A stretch of DNA of 64,000 nucleotides. Origin: G965216255 sp965216255. Its GTDB lineage: Bacteria; Bacteroidota; Rhodothermia; Rhodothermales; Bin80. The position numbers and the translations under genes were made by a program. Positions within the stretch are counted from its first letter, which is position 1. Each line of letters begins with the position of its first letter. The notes under the pieces are model-generated. The model did not search any database. It saw only the letters and a list, made by a program, of their open reading frames with translations, and was not told the DNA's origin. The stretch covers positions 2,108,001-2,172,000 of the forward strand of contig OZ244148.1 in assembly GCA_965216255.1 (NCBI GenBank). The letters are read 5' to 3'. This document shows positions 1 to 10,237 of the stretch, piece after piece.

Positions 1-766
1 GATCCCATCCCGAGTACGGATCCGGCGCGCAGCTTTGCCGAGGATTTCCCTTTCTCGCTGGGATGGCCTGGCCGATTCGGCATAGACGCTGGTGACCGGC
101 AGCGAAGCGTCGCTACTCTGCTTCGAGCACAGCTGCTAACAAACAGGGAAGTCCTTGCTGGTTGTGGTGATTTTCCTAGCATCCGCCGCCGCATATCCGG
201 GCAAGGCATCAGAATGCTTATGATGTGGTTGGCAGACAGGCACAGACGTCTACGCAGCAGGCATACTACCCGGCAGGTTGCGTAGACCACAACAGCCCAG
301 AACTGGAGAGGACACCACTGCGAGGACTTTATGACAAGCATGAAGGAGTGCCTGTTTGTGCTGCGCCTGCGTCCCGTTTACACCTAGCAGTCTGCGACTC
401 CGGGCGCCGCATGTCGGCTCCTATCCCGGCGGCGATGCATTGTCCGGCGGGCTGTGCAACGTTCGGGCTAGTGGGCGCGCACGGCACCTGCCGGGTCATT
501 AGCACTGGATTGACGCACTTGCGCCTGGATCCGGCGCGGAATTGGTGCAGAAATGCTGCACCTGGCTAGCCGGCCAGCAAGAGGCGCGCTGCGATTGCCG
601 CGGCGGCGGGCGAACAGCACGGTGTCCGCTGATCGTATCACGTGCCAGGCGACAACGATCGACATACAAAGCTTGGGACTGGCGCCTGGCCGGTGCATCC
701 TTTTTCGGGCTACTTTGTTTAGTTTTGCCGGTAATCTGTTCCTGTTCTATCTAGCAGAGGTATTCA
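1..766. other. left-edge region without a recognisable gene
   Basis: One forward frame is open from base 1 to about 285 and could be the tail of a gene cut by the window edge, but its translation is rich in Arg and resembles nothing I recognise. The remaining bases up to 766 show only short overlapping frames with poor protein-like composition. The last 60 bases probably hold the promoter of the gene that starts at 767. Confidence 0.4.
720..727 (+). promoter_or_regulatory. possible Bacteroidota-type -7 element
   Basis: TAGTTTTG matches the Bacteroidota -7 consensus TAnnTTTG and lies 39 bases before the start codon at 767. I do not see a convincing TTG -33 partner at the expected distance, so this is a weak call. 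Confidence 0.25.
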
Positions 767-3142
767 ATGAATCGTTCCCTCAGCGTGCTGCTGCTTGCCG
801 GTGTCGCTACTGCGTCTTTCGCGCAGCAGCCAAATTTCGGTGTTTCTGTCGATATCAGTGACCGCGAGATTCTGGTCGGCCAGCCCACCAACCGCGATGC
901 ACCTGGTGCCGTGCTCGTGTTTCAGCGCAGTCTTTCCGGCAGCGGCTGGGATGTCAATGCTACGCTGACGGCATCGGACGGTAACGTGGGGGATACCTTT
1001 GGAGCCACGCTCACAGTGGAAGGCACCCGCCTGGCCGTGGGGGCCCCAAATGCAAACGGCGGCAAGGGAGCCGTTTACGTCTTCGAACGTCAAGCTAGCT
1101 CAGGCGCATGGACGGAGACCGCACGCCTCACAGAGGGCGACGCTTCCGATCAACGCCAAATTGGTGGAGCCATTGCACTTATGGGTGACATGCTCATGGT
1201 AGGAGCCGTAGGAGCTAGTGGTGGTAGTGTACTCCTGTTCCAGGGCAGCACCGATGGCTGGAACCAGCAAGCGATACTGACTCCTTCCGGTGAGCCGCAG
1301 GAGGACGGTTTTGGCTCGGCTGTTGTCGCAGACGGCGACCGCATTTATGTGGGCGCCCCGTTCCACGACGGGGGTAAGGGCGGAGTATACGTTTTTCGGC
1401 ACACGGATGGCACGTACACGCAGGAAAACTTCCTATCGGAAAGTTCCGCCGACATTTGGGGGACTGGAAATTCCCTGCTGGTTCCGAAAAGCGGAATCGT
1501 TGTGGCCGGGGCACCTGGCTTTGGACCCAATCCACAGATGGAAGAAAACGATACGCCGCCTCAAGGGGCGGTAGTCACCTTTACGCAAGACGGCCCGCGC
1601 GCATGGCATTCTGCCACGTTAGCACCAGCCAACGGATCTCCGATGAACATGTTTGGGCTGCGCTTGGCGGGCGACGGGGAACGAATGTATGTGGGAGCTC
1701 CAGGGGCCAACCAATTCGCTGGCAGCATACACGTCTACGACATGGGCAGTGACGGCGCCTGGATCGAAGCCGGTATCGTAAGAGGTGACGACGGCGATCA
1801 GCTCTTCGGCTTCGCGGTTGCGGCCGCAGGGCGAGTGGTCGTATCCACGGCACCCGGTGCCAATTTCGGTGACGGTGCCGCTTCCGTGCTCGCATCTGAC
1901 CCTGAAACCGGCGAAACCGTGAAAGACAGCCGTCTCAGCCTCGTACCGTATGTAGAGCTTGTGGCCAGTGGGCCGGTAGACTGTGAAGACGGCCTGGCCG
2001 GGCAGTTCAATTGCAGCGATGTGGATCTCCTGGCCTTTATGCCGCTGGCCGAACTCGGCGCCTCTGGCTCCGTGCACTTGAACGACATATGGGGGTGGAC
2101 CGATCAAACAACAAACCACGAGTACGCGCTGGTTGGCCGTTCGGACGGTACGGCATTTGTCGACATAACGGATCCCATGAATCCCGTATTTGTCGGCGAC
2201 CTACCCCTTACGGAGGGGGCCGGTCCCAACGCATGGAGAGACATGAAGGTATACAAGGACCATGCCTTCATTGTCGCGGACAACGCCGGAGAACATGGGA
2301 TGCAGGTCTTTGACTTGACGCAGCTCCGCGATGCTACCGATATGCCCATGACATTCCAGGAAAGCGCTGTCTATTCGGATATACACAGTTCCCACAACAT
2401 TGTCATCAACGAAGCCTCGGGCTATGCCTTTGCCGTCGGTAGCAGTGACGGCGGCACGACCTGCGGGGGAGGTCTCCACATGATCAACATTCAGGAGCCG
2501 GCCAACCCTGTCTTTGCGGGATGCTTTGCCGACGCAGGCACCGGTAGAAGTGGCACTGGATACTCTCACGACGCACAGTGCGTTATGTACGAAGGGCCCG
2601 ATATGGAGCACCGGGGCAGGGAAGTGTGCTTCGGGTCCAACGAGACGGCACTGAGCATTGCCGATGTGACGGACAAGGAAAATCCGGTGGCGCTTTCGCG
2701 TGCCTCCTACCCCAATGTCGCTTATGCCCATCAGGGCTGGCTCACTGAGGACCAAAGCCATTTCTTCATGAATGACGAGCTGGATGAACTGGAGGGCAAT
2801 GTCGTTGGAACGCGCACCCTCATATGGGATGTAACGGACCTGGACGATCCGCAGTTACTCAAGGAATTCCTATCGGAAAACAAGTCAAGTGACCACAATC
2901 TATACATCAGGGATAACCTGATGTACCAGTCGAATTACCTGAGCGGGCTTCGTATTTTAGACATTACCGACGTGTCGAATCCCATCCAGGTCGGATTCTT
3001 TGACTCCGTACCCGCCGGGCCCGACAAGCCGGGATTCGGCGGATCTTGGAGCAATTACCCATATTTCGAGAGTGGCTCCATCGTTATCACAAGCATGAAC
3101 GAAGGCCTTTTCGTGCTGAAGAAACGTACCGTAGATACCTAA
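767..3142 (+). CDS. secreted FG-GAP / LVIVD-repeat (choice-of-anchor B) protein
   Basis: A 791-residue exported protein. The first ~20 residues are a signal peptide ending in ASFAQQ. Residues ~25-380 contain integrin-like FG-GAP units, with recurring G(S/D)xVA, DRIYVGAP and GAVYVF phrases predicting beta-propeller blades. Residues ~420-790 match the LVIVD-repeat choice-of-anchor B family, with phrases such as ALVGRSDGTAFVDITDP, MQVFDLTQL and GLRILDITD. The catalytic role, if any, is unknown; the fold suggests surface binding or display. It heads a run of three co-oriented exported repeat proteins, 13 bases before the next gene. No T9SS tail is obvious at its C-terminus. The family call is firm, the function is not. 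Confidence 0.85.
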   Translation: MNRSLSVLLLAGVATASFAQQPNFGVSVDISDREILVGQPTNRDAPGAVLVFQRSLSGSGWDVNATLTASDGNVGDTFGATLTVEGTRLAVGAPNANGGKGAVYVFERQASSGAWTETARLTEGDASDQRQIGGAIALMGDMLMVGAVGASGGSVLLFQGSTDGWNQQAILTPSGEPQEDGFGSAVVADGDRIYVGAPFHDGGKGGVYVFRHTDGTYTQENFLSESSADIWGTGNSLLVPKSGIVVAGAPGFGPNPQMEENDTPPQGAVVTFTQDGPRAWHSATLAPANGSPMNMFGLRLAGDGERMYVGAPGANQFAGSIHVYDMGSDGAWIEAGIVRGDDGDQLFGFAVAAAGRVVVSTAPGANFGDGAASVLASDPETGETVKDSRLSLVPYVELVASGPVDCEDGLAGQFNCSDVDLLAFMPLAELGASGSVHLNDIWGWTDQTTNHEYALVGRSDGTAFVDITDPMNPVFVGDLPLTEGAGPNAWRDMKVYKDHAFIVADNAGEHGMQVFDLTQLRDATDMPMTFQESAVYSDIHSSHNIVINEASGYAFAVGSSDGGTTCGGGLHMINIQEPANPVFAGCFADAGTGRSGTGYSHDAQCVMYEGPDMEHRGREVCFGSNETALSIADVTDKENPVALSRASYPNVAYAHQGWLTEDQSHFFMNDELDELEGNVVGTRTLIWDVTDLDDPQLLKEFLSENKSSDHNLYIRDNLMYQSNYLSGLRILDITDVSNPIQVGFFDSVPAGPDKPGFGGSWSNYPYFESGSIVITSMNEGLFVLKKRTVDT

Positions 3143-3155
3143 ACAAGCTTTCCTG

Positions 3156-4514
3156 ATGCGCCACATCCTTTCATTCTTTCTGCTTGCCACCTTCTTCTTC
3201 GCAGCAGCCAGCGCACAGAGCCGGCAAGTAGACGAAGGAGTATCCTTCTCGCACCAAATCCTGCCGATACTGCAAGAGAAGTTCGCGCCAGTCTTGGTAG
3301 AGGAAACAGGACTGGAGCTGGATTCCTGGCAGTCGCTTATTAAGGGATCGGATTTCGGGCAAGTACTGATACCATTTGATCCAGAGAGTAGCCTGCTGAT
3401 CAGGCTTGCCACGCGGCTGAGCGACGATCACCCGCTCCGAGCCACGGCGGACCTGCTATCGGAGGATGACGTAGCGCTTGTCCACGAATGGATCGGTAGC
3501 GGGGCTCGCAATGATGCGGGTGAAATTCCTTACGCAGACGCCGCAAACCTGCTTTATGCCTGTAGCGAGGGTGCCGCCGCCGTCTCCGTGATTGACATGG
3601 ATGCCCAGGTCGTAATCCGTACCATTAAGCTGGAAGAACTGGGCTTTACGAGCGATTCTCGGCCACACCACGTTGCTGTGGAACCGGACGGATCGGCTTG
3701 GTACGTGTCTCTTATCGGCGATGATGTCGTGCTCAAATTCAATCGCAAGAATGAACTCATAGGCCAGATCGGATTTGAGCGCCCTGGCATGCTAGCCCTG
3801 CACGAGAATGAAGACCTGCTCTTTGTCGGGCGCTCCATGAAGGCCGTCAATCCTCCCCAGCGGATCGGCGTCATTGAACGTTCGTCCATGGACATTGACG
3901 AAATCGATGTTTTCTTCCCGCGTCCGCATGCACTGGCGATCCACCCCGGTGGGGAACGCATGTACGTTGGTAGCCTCGCAGAAAATCGCGTAGCCACATT
4001 AGACATCGCGAGTGAAAGCGTCGAACTGTCTTTGATCGAAGGCCCCACGCACACGCTTGTACAGTTTGCTCTCACGCCGGACGGCAATACTTTGGTAGCG
4101 GGCGGCCAGCTGACGGGCAGAATTCTCTTCTTCGACACCACGAATCCGGCAAATCCAACCCTCGTGGACTCCATCGCCGTTGGAGCAGCGCCCTGGCATC
4201 CTGTCTTCACACCGGGCGGTCAGTATGTCTGGTTTGGCAACAAGATGGCGGGTACTGTCACGGTAGTGGACGTGAAAGAGCGGCGGGTAGAGGCCGTTAT
4301 AGAAGGGCTTTCTCAGCCGCATGGCTCGGCAGCCTCACCGGATGGACACTTTGTGTTTATTTCAAACAACAACTTAAGTGGTGCCTACCAGCCGCGCTAT
4401 GATTTTGGAGAGCAGCCGGGCGTCGTGACTGTGCTCGATGTCGCAGAGCGGCGAATCAAGAGGATGCTGGAAATAGGTCCGAATGCCACCGGACTGGGCA
4501 CGGCACCGCACTAA
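3156..4514 (+). CDS. exported YVTN beta-propeller protein with heme-less cytochrome-like N-domain
   Basis: A 452-residue protein with a signal peptide (residues 1-20, cleavage after AASAQ). Residues ~28-110 follow the layout of the planctomycete-type cytochrome c (PSCyt1-like) domain: an ILPIL start, a GLxLDSWxxLIKGS segment, then IPFDPESSLL. The CxxCH heme site expected just after ILPIL is absent, and no Cys occurs there. Residues ~125-450 are a YVTN/40-residue propeller with repeats like AVSVIDMDAQVV, VAVEPDGSAWYVS, LAIHPGGERMYVG and VTVVDVKERRVEAVI. It is probably co-transcribed with its neighbours (13-base and 36-base gaps). The propeller is clear; relating the N-domain to PSCyt1 is an inference from pattern only. 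Confidence 0.75.
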   Translation: MRHILSFFLLATFFFAAASAQSRQVDEGVSFSHQILPILQEKFAPVLVEETGLELDSWQSLIKGSDFGQVLIPFDPESSLLIRLATRLSDDHPLRATADLLSEDDVALVHEWIGSGARNDAGEIPYADAANLLYACSEGAAAVSVIDMDAQVVIRTIKLEELGFTSDSRPHHVAVEPDGSAWYVSLIGDDVVLKFNRKNELIGQIGFERPGMLALHENEDLLFVGRSMKAVNPPQRIGVIERSSMDIDEIDVFFPRPHALAIHPGGERMYVGSLAENRVATLDIASESVELSLIEGPTHTLVQFALTPDGNTLVAGGQLTGRILFFDTTNPANPTLVDSIAVGAAPWHPVFTPGGQYVWFGNKMAGTVTVVDVKERRVEAVIEGLSQPHGSAASPDGHFVFISNNNLSGAYQPRYDFGEQPGVVTVLDVAERRIKRMLEIGPNATGLGTAPH

Positions 4515-4550
4515 GGATCGTTCAGCACGCTAACCCGGAGGGTCCCAGCG

Positions 4551-6371
4551 ATGCCCAAAAGTGCCATAGGTCTAGTAACTGCCAGTCTCTTTTTGGGGTG
4601 CACCGGACCACGGAGTTCCCTGTCCCCGGAAGTCTTTCCCCCTCCCTTTGAACACCGCGCCTATCCGTTCGTGGTCCGGGACACGACGGGAAAAAAGCTC
4701 GACCACCCATTCATGGGTGGGCTCAATCTCCCACGTCCCCAGTTTGCCGACATTGACGGGGACGGGGACCACGACCTGTTCATTCAGGAGATCACTGGGC
4801 ACGTCAAGTTCTTTGAGAATGCCGGTAGCGCGGAGGTGGCCCGCTACATCTGGCGCTCGGACCAGTATCAGGGCCTAGACGTGGGCGAGTGGTACCGCTT
4901 TGTGGATCTGGACGACGACGGAGATTTTGATCTCCTGGGAGAGATACCTTTTAGTTACATCCGGCTCTTTCGCAATGTGGGCTCCCCTACTAATCCATCA
5001 TTCGTGGCAGATGTCGACTCCTTGCGTGATGCGGACGGCATGCCACTCTTCGCCGACCGGCAGAACATTCCCCACTTCACGGACCTCGATTGCGACGGCC
5101 GCATGGATCTGTTCATAGGTCGCATAGACGGCACCGTACGGCACTATGCGTCCATTGGAATGGATGAGCGAAACATTCCGATCTTCCAGCTGGTGACAGA
5201 CCGATTCGAAGACATCGAAATTGTGGCACAATTCGCATCATTGCACGGCGCCAACACGCTTACATTCCATGACGTGGATCAGGACGGTGATAAGGACCTA
5301 TTCTGGGGAGACTTTTTTGAATCAGGCGTGCTCCTAATTCCAAATACGGGGTCCTGTGCGGAACCGAACCTTCGAAGCGAGCCGCTGCCCTTTCCAGCGG
5401 AAGATCCCCTAAGCACGAGCGGCTACAACGCCCCGGTTTTTGTCGATATAGACGGCGATGGCGACCAGGACTTTTTCGTCGGAGTGCTTGGTGGCGCCTT
5501 CAATCCCAACCGTTCCGCTGCGGAAAACTTCTACTTTCTTGAAGCCGACGGAACGGACTATTCCCTACGTACCCGCAGCTACCTTTCATCCATCGACATA
5601 GGATCGGAATCCATTCCAGCGTTTGCTGATCTTGACGGGGACGGCGACCAGGACCTTCTTCTTTCCAACAAGATCGAACCGGGTGCCTTTGACACCGGGC
5701 ACATTTACCATTTCGAGAATCGTAGCACGGACGGCGCTCCAGAGTTCGTGCTACGGGGGCATCTGGGCATATCCGGGCGGTTTCATTACGCCCCCGCGAT
5801 AGCCGATCTGGACGCGGACGGCGATCTCGACATGCTCGCCGGTACCTGGAATAAGGGTATCGCCTTTTTCCGCAACGAAGGGACGCCTGGCAAGCCTGTG
5901 TTCGCTCTGGTCCAGGAGGGTTACGTGAAGCTAACGCGAGGCAGCAACACCACTCCTGTCCTCGTCGACATTGACGGAGACGGCGACTTGGATCTCTTTG
6001 TTGGCGAGTCGTCAGGGGACCTAAACTTTTACCGCAACAGCGGCAGTGCCTCCGAGCCGGTCTTCGAGCTCGTTAGCGACAAATTCGACAGCATTGATGT
6101 GGGTCGGCGAAGCACACCTACCTTTGCAGACCTGGACGGCGATGGCGACATGGACATGATTGTAGGACGGGAGAGTAGTAGCGCTGTCTTGTACCGAAAC
6201 GTCGGCAACGCGGAGAATCCGCACTTTGAGGATGCCGGCACATTAGCCTTGCCTCTCCCTATATACGCTGTGCCGAAATTCGTCGATTTGGACAGCGACG
6301 GAGACCTCGACCTCTTCAGCGGTGGCCTCGGCGGGGGGCTTGTATACTTCGAGAACAGGAGCATCAAGTAG
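4551..6371 (+). CDS. VCBS/FG-GAP repeat lipoprotein
   Basis: A 606-residue predicted lipoprotein; the lipobox FLGC places the lipidated Cys at residue 17. The body carries about ten calcium-binding-like loops of the type D(I/L/V)DxDGDxDL(F/L), evenly spread from residue ~64 to ~595, each followed by a GxxxxYxN or FFEN phrase. This is the VCBS/FG-GAP beta-propeller pattern and suggests two stacked propellers or one long array. Such proteins are usually surface-exposed adhesins or scaffolds. It closes the three-gene exported cluster, and an 8-bp stem hairpin lies 36 bases after its stop. Confidence 0.8.
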   Translation: MPKSAIGLVTASLFLGCTGPRSSLSPEVFPPPFEHRAYPFVVRDTTGKKLDHPFMGGLNLPRPQFADIDGDGDHDLFIQEITGHVKFFENAGSAEVARYIWRSDQYQGLDVGEWYRFVDLDDDGDFDLLGEIPFSYIRLFRNVGSPTNPSFVADVDSLRDADGMPLFADRQNIPHFTDLDCDGRMDLFIGRIDGTVRHYASIGMDERNIPIFQLVTDRFEDIEIVAQFASLHGANTLTFHDVDQDGDKDLFWGDFFESGVLLIPNTGSCAEPNLRSEPLPFPAEDPLSTSGYNAPVFVDIDGDGDQDFFVGVLGGAFNPNRSAAENFYFLEADGTDYSLRTRSYLSSIDIGSESIPAFADLDGDGDQDLLLSNKIEPGAFDTGHIYHFENRSTDGAPEFVLRGHLGISGRFHYAPAIADLDADGDLDMLAGTWNKGIAFFRNEGTPGKPVFALVQEGYVKLTRGSNTTPVLVDIDGDGDLDLFVGESSGDLNFYRNSGSASEPVFELVSDKFDSIDVGRRSTPTFADLDGDGDMDMIVGRESSSAVLYRNVGNAENPHFEDAGTLALPLPIYAVPKFVDLDSDGDLDLFSGGLGGGLVYFENRSIK

Positions 6372-6406
6372 GCCGGATGCCGAAAAATTCTTGGTACTGC
6401 ATTCAA

Positions 6407-6437
6407 GGCCCGGCTAGTACACCCACGATGCCGGGCC
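6407..6437 (+). terminator. GC-rich hairpin after the exported-protein cluster
   Basis: GGCCCGGC at 6407-6414 pairs perfectly with GCCGGGCC at 6430-6437 around a 15-base loop. It sits just downstream of the stop at 6371. No T-tract follows, so it may be an RNA-stabilising hairpin or a weak terminator rather than a classical intrinsic one. Confidence 0.35.
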
Positions 6438-7204
6438 GAGTTCTGGAGCAGGTCATAACCGGGGGAGCGCCGTTGTTTGCCGCAAGAGAATCGCCTTCTA
6501 TAGCCCTGATCGACGGTTTCCGTGGCCAAGAGGGTAGCGGCAGTCAGATGGCCCCCTCGGCTATCGTCCACCGGTTTCACCTCACGCGTCGAATTCCCAC
6601 CCGGTACGTTCGGACTCGATCCAGTTGGGACGCGCCTGAGCTATTGACATCCTGATCCCTGATTGCGCGTGATCCTAAGAGCATGTGTGCACCTCTGAAG
6701 CTGGAACCTGGTTGCCGACAATCACAGCGAACGACCGCAGCGATGAAAACGGAGGAATCTAAGCCGTTCCAAGGTATTTCTCCGCATATTTTCCTTCCCG
6801 CCTGATTTACTGTACCGCGCACGGCTCCTGGTTGAATGACTATCCAAACTGTCATTTCAGATCGAACCTGATCCTACGGACTACCTTTATGACGCCGCAC
6901 GATTACAAAATCTGTGCGCTGCTTTGTCTGGTGACCTGGCACGATTCTATTCCGAGACTCAATCGCGCAAGCATCCTCTCTCGGCCATCTTCAGTGACTC
7001 CCCGCAGAGCACTCAGCTCCTTGGCTTGAGGAAAGCGCCCGTTTCGTGGTCTCAACATTGGTGCAAAGGCCGCCATTACGCGACTTGGCATCACCGGTCC
7101 CAGCACGACTTTGACAGAAGCAGCTGGAGAGCTTCTGCCTTGCCAGGGAGAATACTCCAGGCTCGTTGCCCCTGCAAGCGCACCCAGGTTGTACTAGTAA
7201 GTGC
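6438..7204. other. intergenic stretch, nothing recognised
   Basis: About 770 bases between the forward exported cluster and the reverse-strand nrdJ stop. Several short frames exist on both strands but none looks like protein, and I see no tRNA-like or repeat structure. Confidence 0.5.
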
Positions 7205-10200
7205 CTATCCGCACCCGTTGGAGCTACCGCACTGGGTACATACGTAGCACGCGCCGCTGCGCACCGTGATGGCGCCGCAATTGGAACACGGCGGAGCATC
7301 CTCCTGATTCTGGAAGGTCGTCGTAGTTGTCGCATAGGATGGCTCTACCGTCGTGGCCGCCCGGTCTTTGTCACCAATGACGGAGAGCAACTGCCTCATA
7401 TCCACCGGCGTTTCCTCTTGAAACGGGAGGGACATCTGCGTCTCGTCCGCAGCAGGCCCGCTCTTGTCCACGATCCGAGAAACCGCGGCTTCCGGATCCT
7501 CGTCCTCACTACCGTCCTGAATGGCACCGAGGAATTTCAGTGACAGGTAGCGGAAGATGTAGTCCATGATGGACTTGGCCATCGGGATGGACCGGTTGTT
7601 GGTAAACCCGCTGGGCTCGAATCTCATGTAGCTGAATTTCCTACACAGGTCCGAAAGCGGCACGCCGTACTGCAGCGCTATGGAAATGCTGGTCGCGAAG
7701 GCATCCATCAACCCTGATATCGTCGAACCCTGCTTCGCCATTGTGATAAAGATCTCGCCCGGCATGACGGTATCCGGGTAGAGCCCCACATGCAGGTATC
7801 CTTCATGGCCCGCGAGGCTAAATTTGTGGGTAAGGGCCGGGCGTTCGTCCGGCAAACGCTTCCTGGCGGGCTTGAAGATGATCCGTTCTTCCACATCGTG
7901 CGCTTTCGCTGCCCCATTCTCTGAAGCCAGTGCACTGCTGCCAGTCGTGTTTCCACCCTTTGATGTCGCCAGTGGCTGGCTGCGCTTGGAATTCTCGCGG
8001 TATATGGCCAAGGCCTTCAAACCGAGCTTCCAACCCTGCATGTAAGCATCCGCAATTTCCTCCACGGTGACGCTTTCCGGCATATTCACCGTCTTGGAAA
8101 TCGCACCGGATACAAACGGCTGGCAGGCCGCCATCATATTGATGTGCCCCATGTGATGGATACTGCGCGTTCCCTGAAAGGGCTTGAATGCACAGTCAAA
8201 CACAGGCAGGTGACCTTTCTTGAGGCCCGGAGCCCCTTCTATGGTGTCCTTTTCATCCACATAAGCAAGAATACTCTCTACGGTCTCTGCGGGATAATCC
8301 AGGTTTTTCAGGGCTTCCGGAACTGTCCTGTTGACAATCTTCAGCATTCCATCGCCCTTGCCGGCCAGTAGCTTGTACTTGACGAGCGCAATGTCCGGCT
8401 CAATGCCCGTCGTGTCGCAATCCATCATGAAGGCTATGGTGCCCGTCGGCGCCAGCACCGTGGCCTGGGCGTTCCGGTATCCGTAGCGCTCGCCTAGTTC
8501 CACCATCCGGTCCGCAGATTCAACGGCGGCGCCCTTGAGATATGCCGGGCAGCTCGAATCTATTTTATGGGCACAATCCCGGTGCATCCGCATAACCTTA
8601 AGCATCGAATTGCTATTGGCGGCATAGCCATCGAACGGGCCAATTTGGGAATTGGCCGCTATTTGCGCGCTGCGGGCGTAGGCCTCGCTATGCTCGATGG
8701 CCATGATAGCTCCCGCCACCGCACGGCCCTCGTCACTGTCATAGGGCAAGCCCATGGACATGAGGAGTGCGCCCAGGTTGGCAAACCCCAGGCCGAGCGG
8801 CCGGAATCGGTGGCTGTTGAGGGCTATCTGGTCGCTCGGATAGCCGGCATTGTCGACGAGAATTTCCATTGCGGTGATGAATATCCGCGTCGCGGCGCGA
8901 AAGCGCTCAACATCGAAGCTGCCATCCTCTTTCTGAAATTTGCGCAAATTGAGGCTTGCCAGGTTGCAGGCGGAGTCATCCAGAAACATGTATTCCGAAC
9001 AGGGATTGCTTGAATTAATGACACCGGTTTGGCTACAGGTGTGCCATTGCTGGATGGTATCCTCGAACTGCATGCCGGGATCACCGCACACGAACGTGCC
9101 TTCGGCCATCTGACGCAGCAACCCGGCAGCATCCTCGAACTTGACAATTTCATCCGTGGTCACCGCGCGCAGTCCAAAGGGCTCTATTCGCTCCGCCGCT
9201 CGCATAAAATCATCCGTGACGCGGACCGATTGATTGACATTTTGAAATGCTACCGAACCATACGCCGGACCGTTGAAACTGCCATCATAACCCTGCTCTA
9301 TAAGAGCCCAGGCCTTGCGCTCTTCGGCCTGCTTGGCGCCAATGAATTCCTCGATGTCGGGATGCCAAATCTTGAGCGTTTGCATTATGGCGGCCCGGCG
9401 CGTCTTTCCACCGCTCTTGATAGTGCCCCCCGTGGCATCCTGCACCCGCATAAAGCTCACGGGCCCGCTTGGCTGTCCACCACCAGACAGCTTCTCCACG
9501 GTAGATCGCAGCGAGGACCAGTCAGCCCCAACGCCTGAGCCGAACTTAAAGAGACGGGCGCTCTCGGCCATGAGCTGCCAAATGTTCTCTATCGAATCCT
9601 CGACCGAAATGATAAAGCAAGCCGAAGCCTGCGGCCGTTCGTAGGGATCCACACGGGCTACGGACCGGGTCTTTTCGTCCCATCCGTAAATGGTCTTGCC
9701 TCCCTTGTCCCGGACTCCGTACATGGGATTCAGTCCCACGTTGAACCACACCGGGGAGTTGAAACTTCCGTACTGATTTGTGCACAGCCATGTTAGCTCA
9801 TCAAAGAAGCACTGCCCGTCCTCCGGACTGACAAAGTAACCCTGCTGCTGGCCCCAGTCCGCAATCGTGCGGGTCACGCGATAGATAAGCTGCCGCAGCG
9901 ATCGCTCCCTTCCCCCAACGTCAGGGTCCAGGTGCGTCTGCGCCAGATCGCCATAGAAATACTTCGAGGCAACCACGTTGGTGGCGAGTTGGCTCCAGCT
10001 GGCCGGGAATTCGACCCGCTTCTGCTCAAAGATCGCCTCGCCGGAAGGATTCTTGATCACAGCGTCACGAAGCTGCCACGAAACGGAATCAAGGGCGTTC
10101 TCGCCTTCCGTGGAGAAAACGCGCCTGACGGTAAGCCCCCGGGTAACATCGGGCGTCTGTTCATGGGTGGGATGATCGAAAAGACCTTCCGCCTTGGCTT

Positions 10201-10237
10201 TGGCGGCCCCGGAGGCGGCTGCAACTGTGGTACTCAT
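7205..10237 (-). CDS. nrdJ: class II (adenosylcobalamin-dependent) ribonucleoside-diphosphate reductase
   Basis: About 1010 residues. It reduces ribonucleotides to deoxyribonucleotides using a thiyl radical generated from adenosylcobalamin, so it works with or without oxygen. Visible family marks are FVCGDPGMQFEDTIQQW, the NPCSEYMFLDDSACNLASLNL region with the N-x-C-x-E radical-site motif, and the APTGTIAFMMDCDTTGIEPD segment. The C-terminus has a zinc-ribbon-like CxxC...CxxC cluster and a terminal Cys pair, typical of NrdJ re-reduction tails. I chose the ATG at 10237 because AAGGA lies 5 bases upstream; upstream in-frame ATGs at 10267 and 10303 would add 10 or 22 residues. No cobalamin riboswitch was recognised upstream. 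No nrdA, nrdB or nrdD is in the window. Confidence 0.95.
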   Translation of the reverse strand: MSTTVAAASGAAKAKAEGLFDHPTHEQTPDVTRGLTVRRVFSTEGENALDSVSWQLRDAVIKNPSGEAIFEQKRVEFPASWSQLATNVVASKYFYGDLAQTHLDPDVGGRERSLRQLIYRVTRTIADWGQQQGYFVSPEDGQCFFDELTWLCTNQYGSFNSPVWFNVGLNPMYGVRDKGGKTIYGWDEKTRSVARVDPYERPQASACFIISVEDSIENIWQLMAESARLFKFGSGVGADWSSLRSTVEKLSGGGQPSGPVSFMRVQDATGGTIKSGGKTRRAAIMQTLKIWHPDIEEFIGAKQAEERKAWALIEQGYDGSFNGPAYGSVAFQNVNQSVRVTDDFMRAAERIEPFGLRAVTTDEIVKFEDAAGLLRQMAEGTFVCGDPGMQFEDTIQQWHTCSQTGVINSSNPCSEYMFLDDSACNLASLNLRKFQKEDGSFDVERFRAATRIFITAMEILVDNAGYPSDQIALNSHRFRPLGLGFANLGALLMSMGLPYDSDEGRAVAGAIMAIEHSEAYARSAQIAANSQIGPFDGYAANSNSMLKVMRMHRDCAHKIDSSCPAYLKGAAVESADRMVELGERYGYRNAQATVLAPTGTIAFMMDCDTTGIEPDIALVKYKLLAGKGDGMLKIVNRTVPEALKNLDYPAETVESILAYVDEKDTIEGAPGLKKGHLPVFDCAFKPFQGTRSIHHMGHINMMAACQPFVSGAISKTVNMPESVTVEEIADAYMQGWKLGLKALAIYRENSKRSQPLATSKGGNTTGSSALASENGAAKAHDVEERIIFKPARKRLPDERPALTHKFSLAGHEGYLHVGLYPDTVMPGEIFITMAKQGSTISGLMDAFATSISIALQYGVPLSDLCRKFSYMRFEPSGFTNNRSIPMAKSIMDYIFRYLSLKFLGAIQDGSEDEDPEAAVSRIVDKSGPAADETQMSLPFQEETPVDMRQLLSVIGDKDRAATTVEPSYATTTTTFQNQEDAPPCSNCGAITVRSGACYVCTQCGSSNGCG

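Noticed and set aside
1..285. Partial gene at the left window edge
   Set aside because: The open frame has no recognisable family text and an Arg-rich composition, so it was described only as a region.
2201..2761. Long reverse-strand frame inside the choice-of-anchor B gene
   Set aside because: It is a shadow of a strongly supported forward gene, with no domain resemblance of its own.
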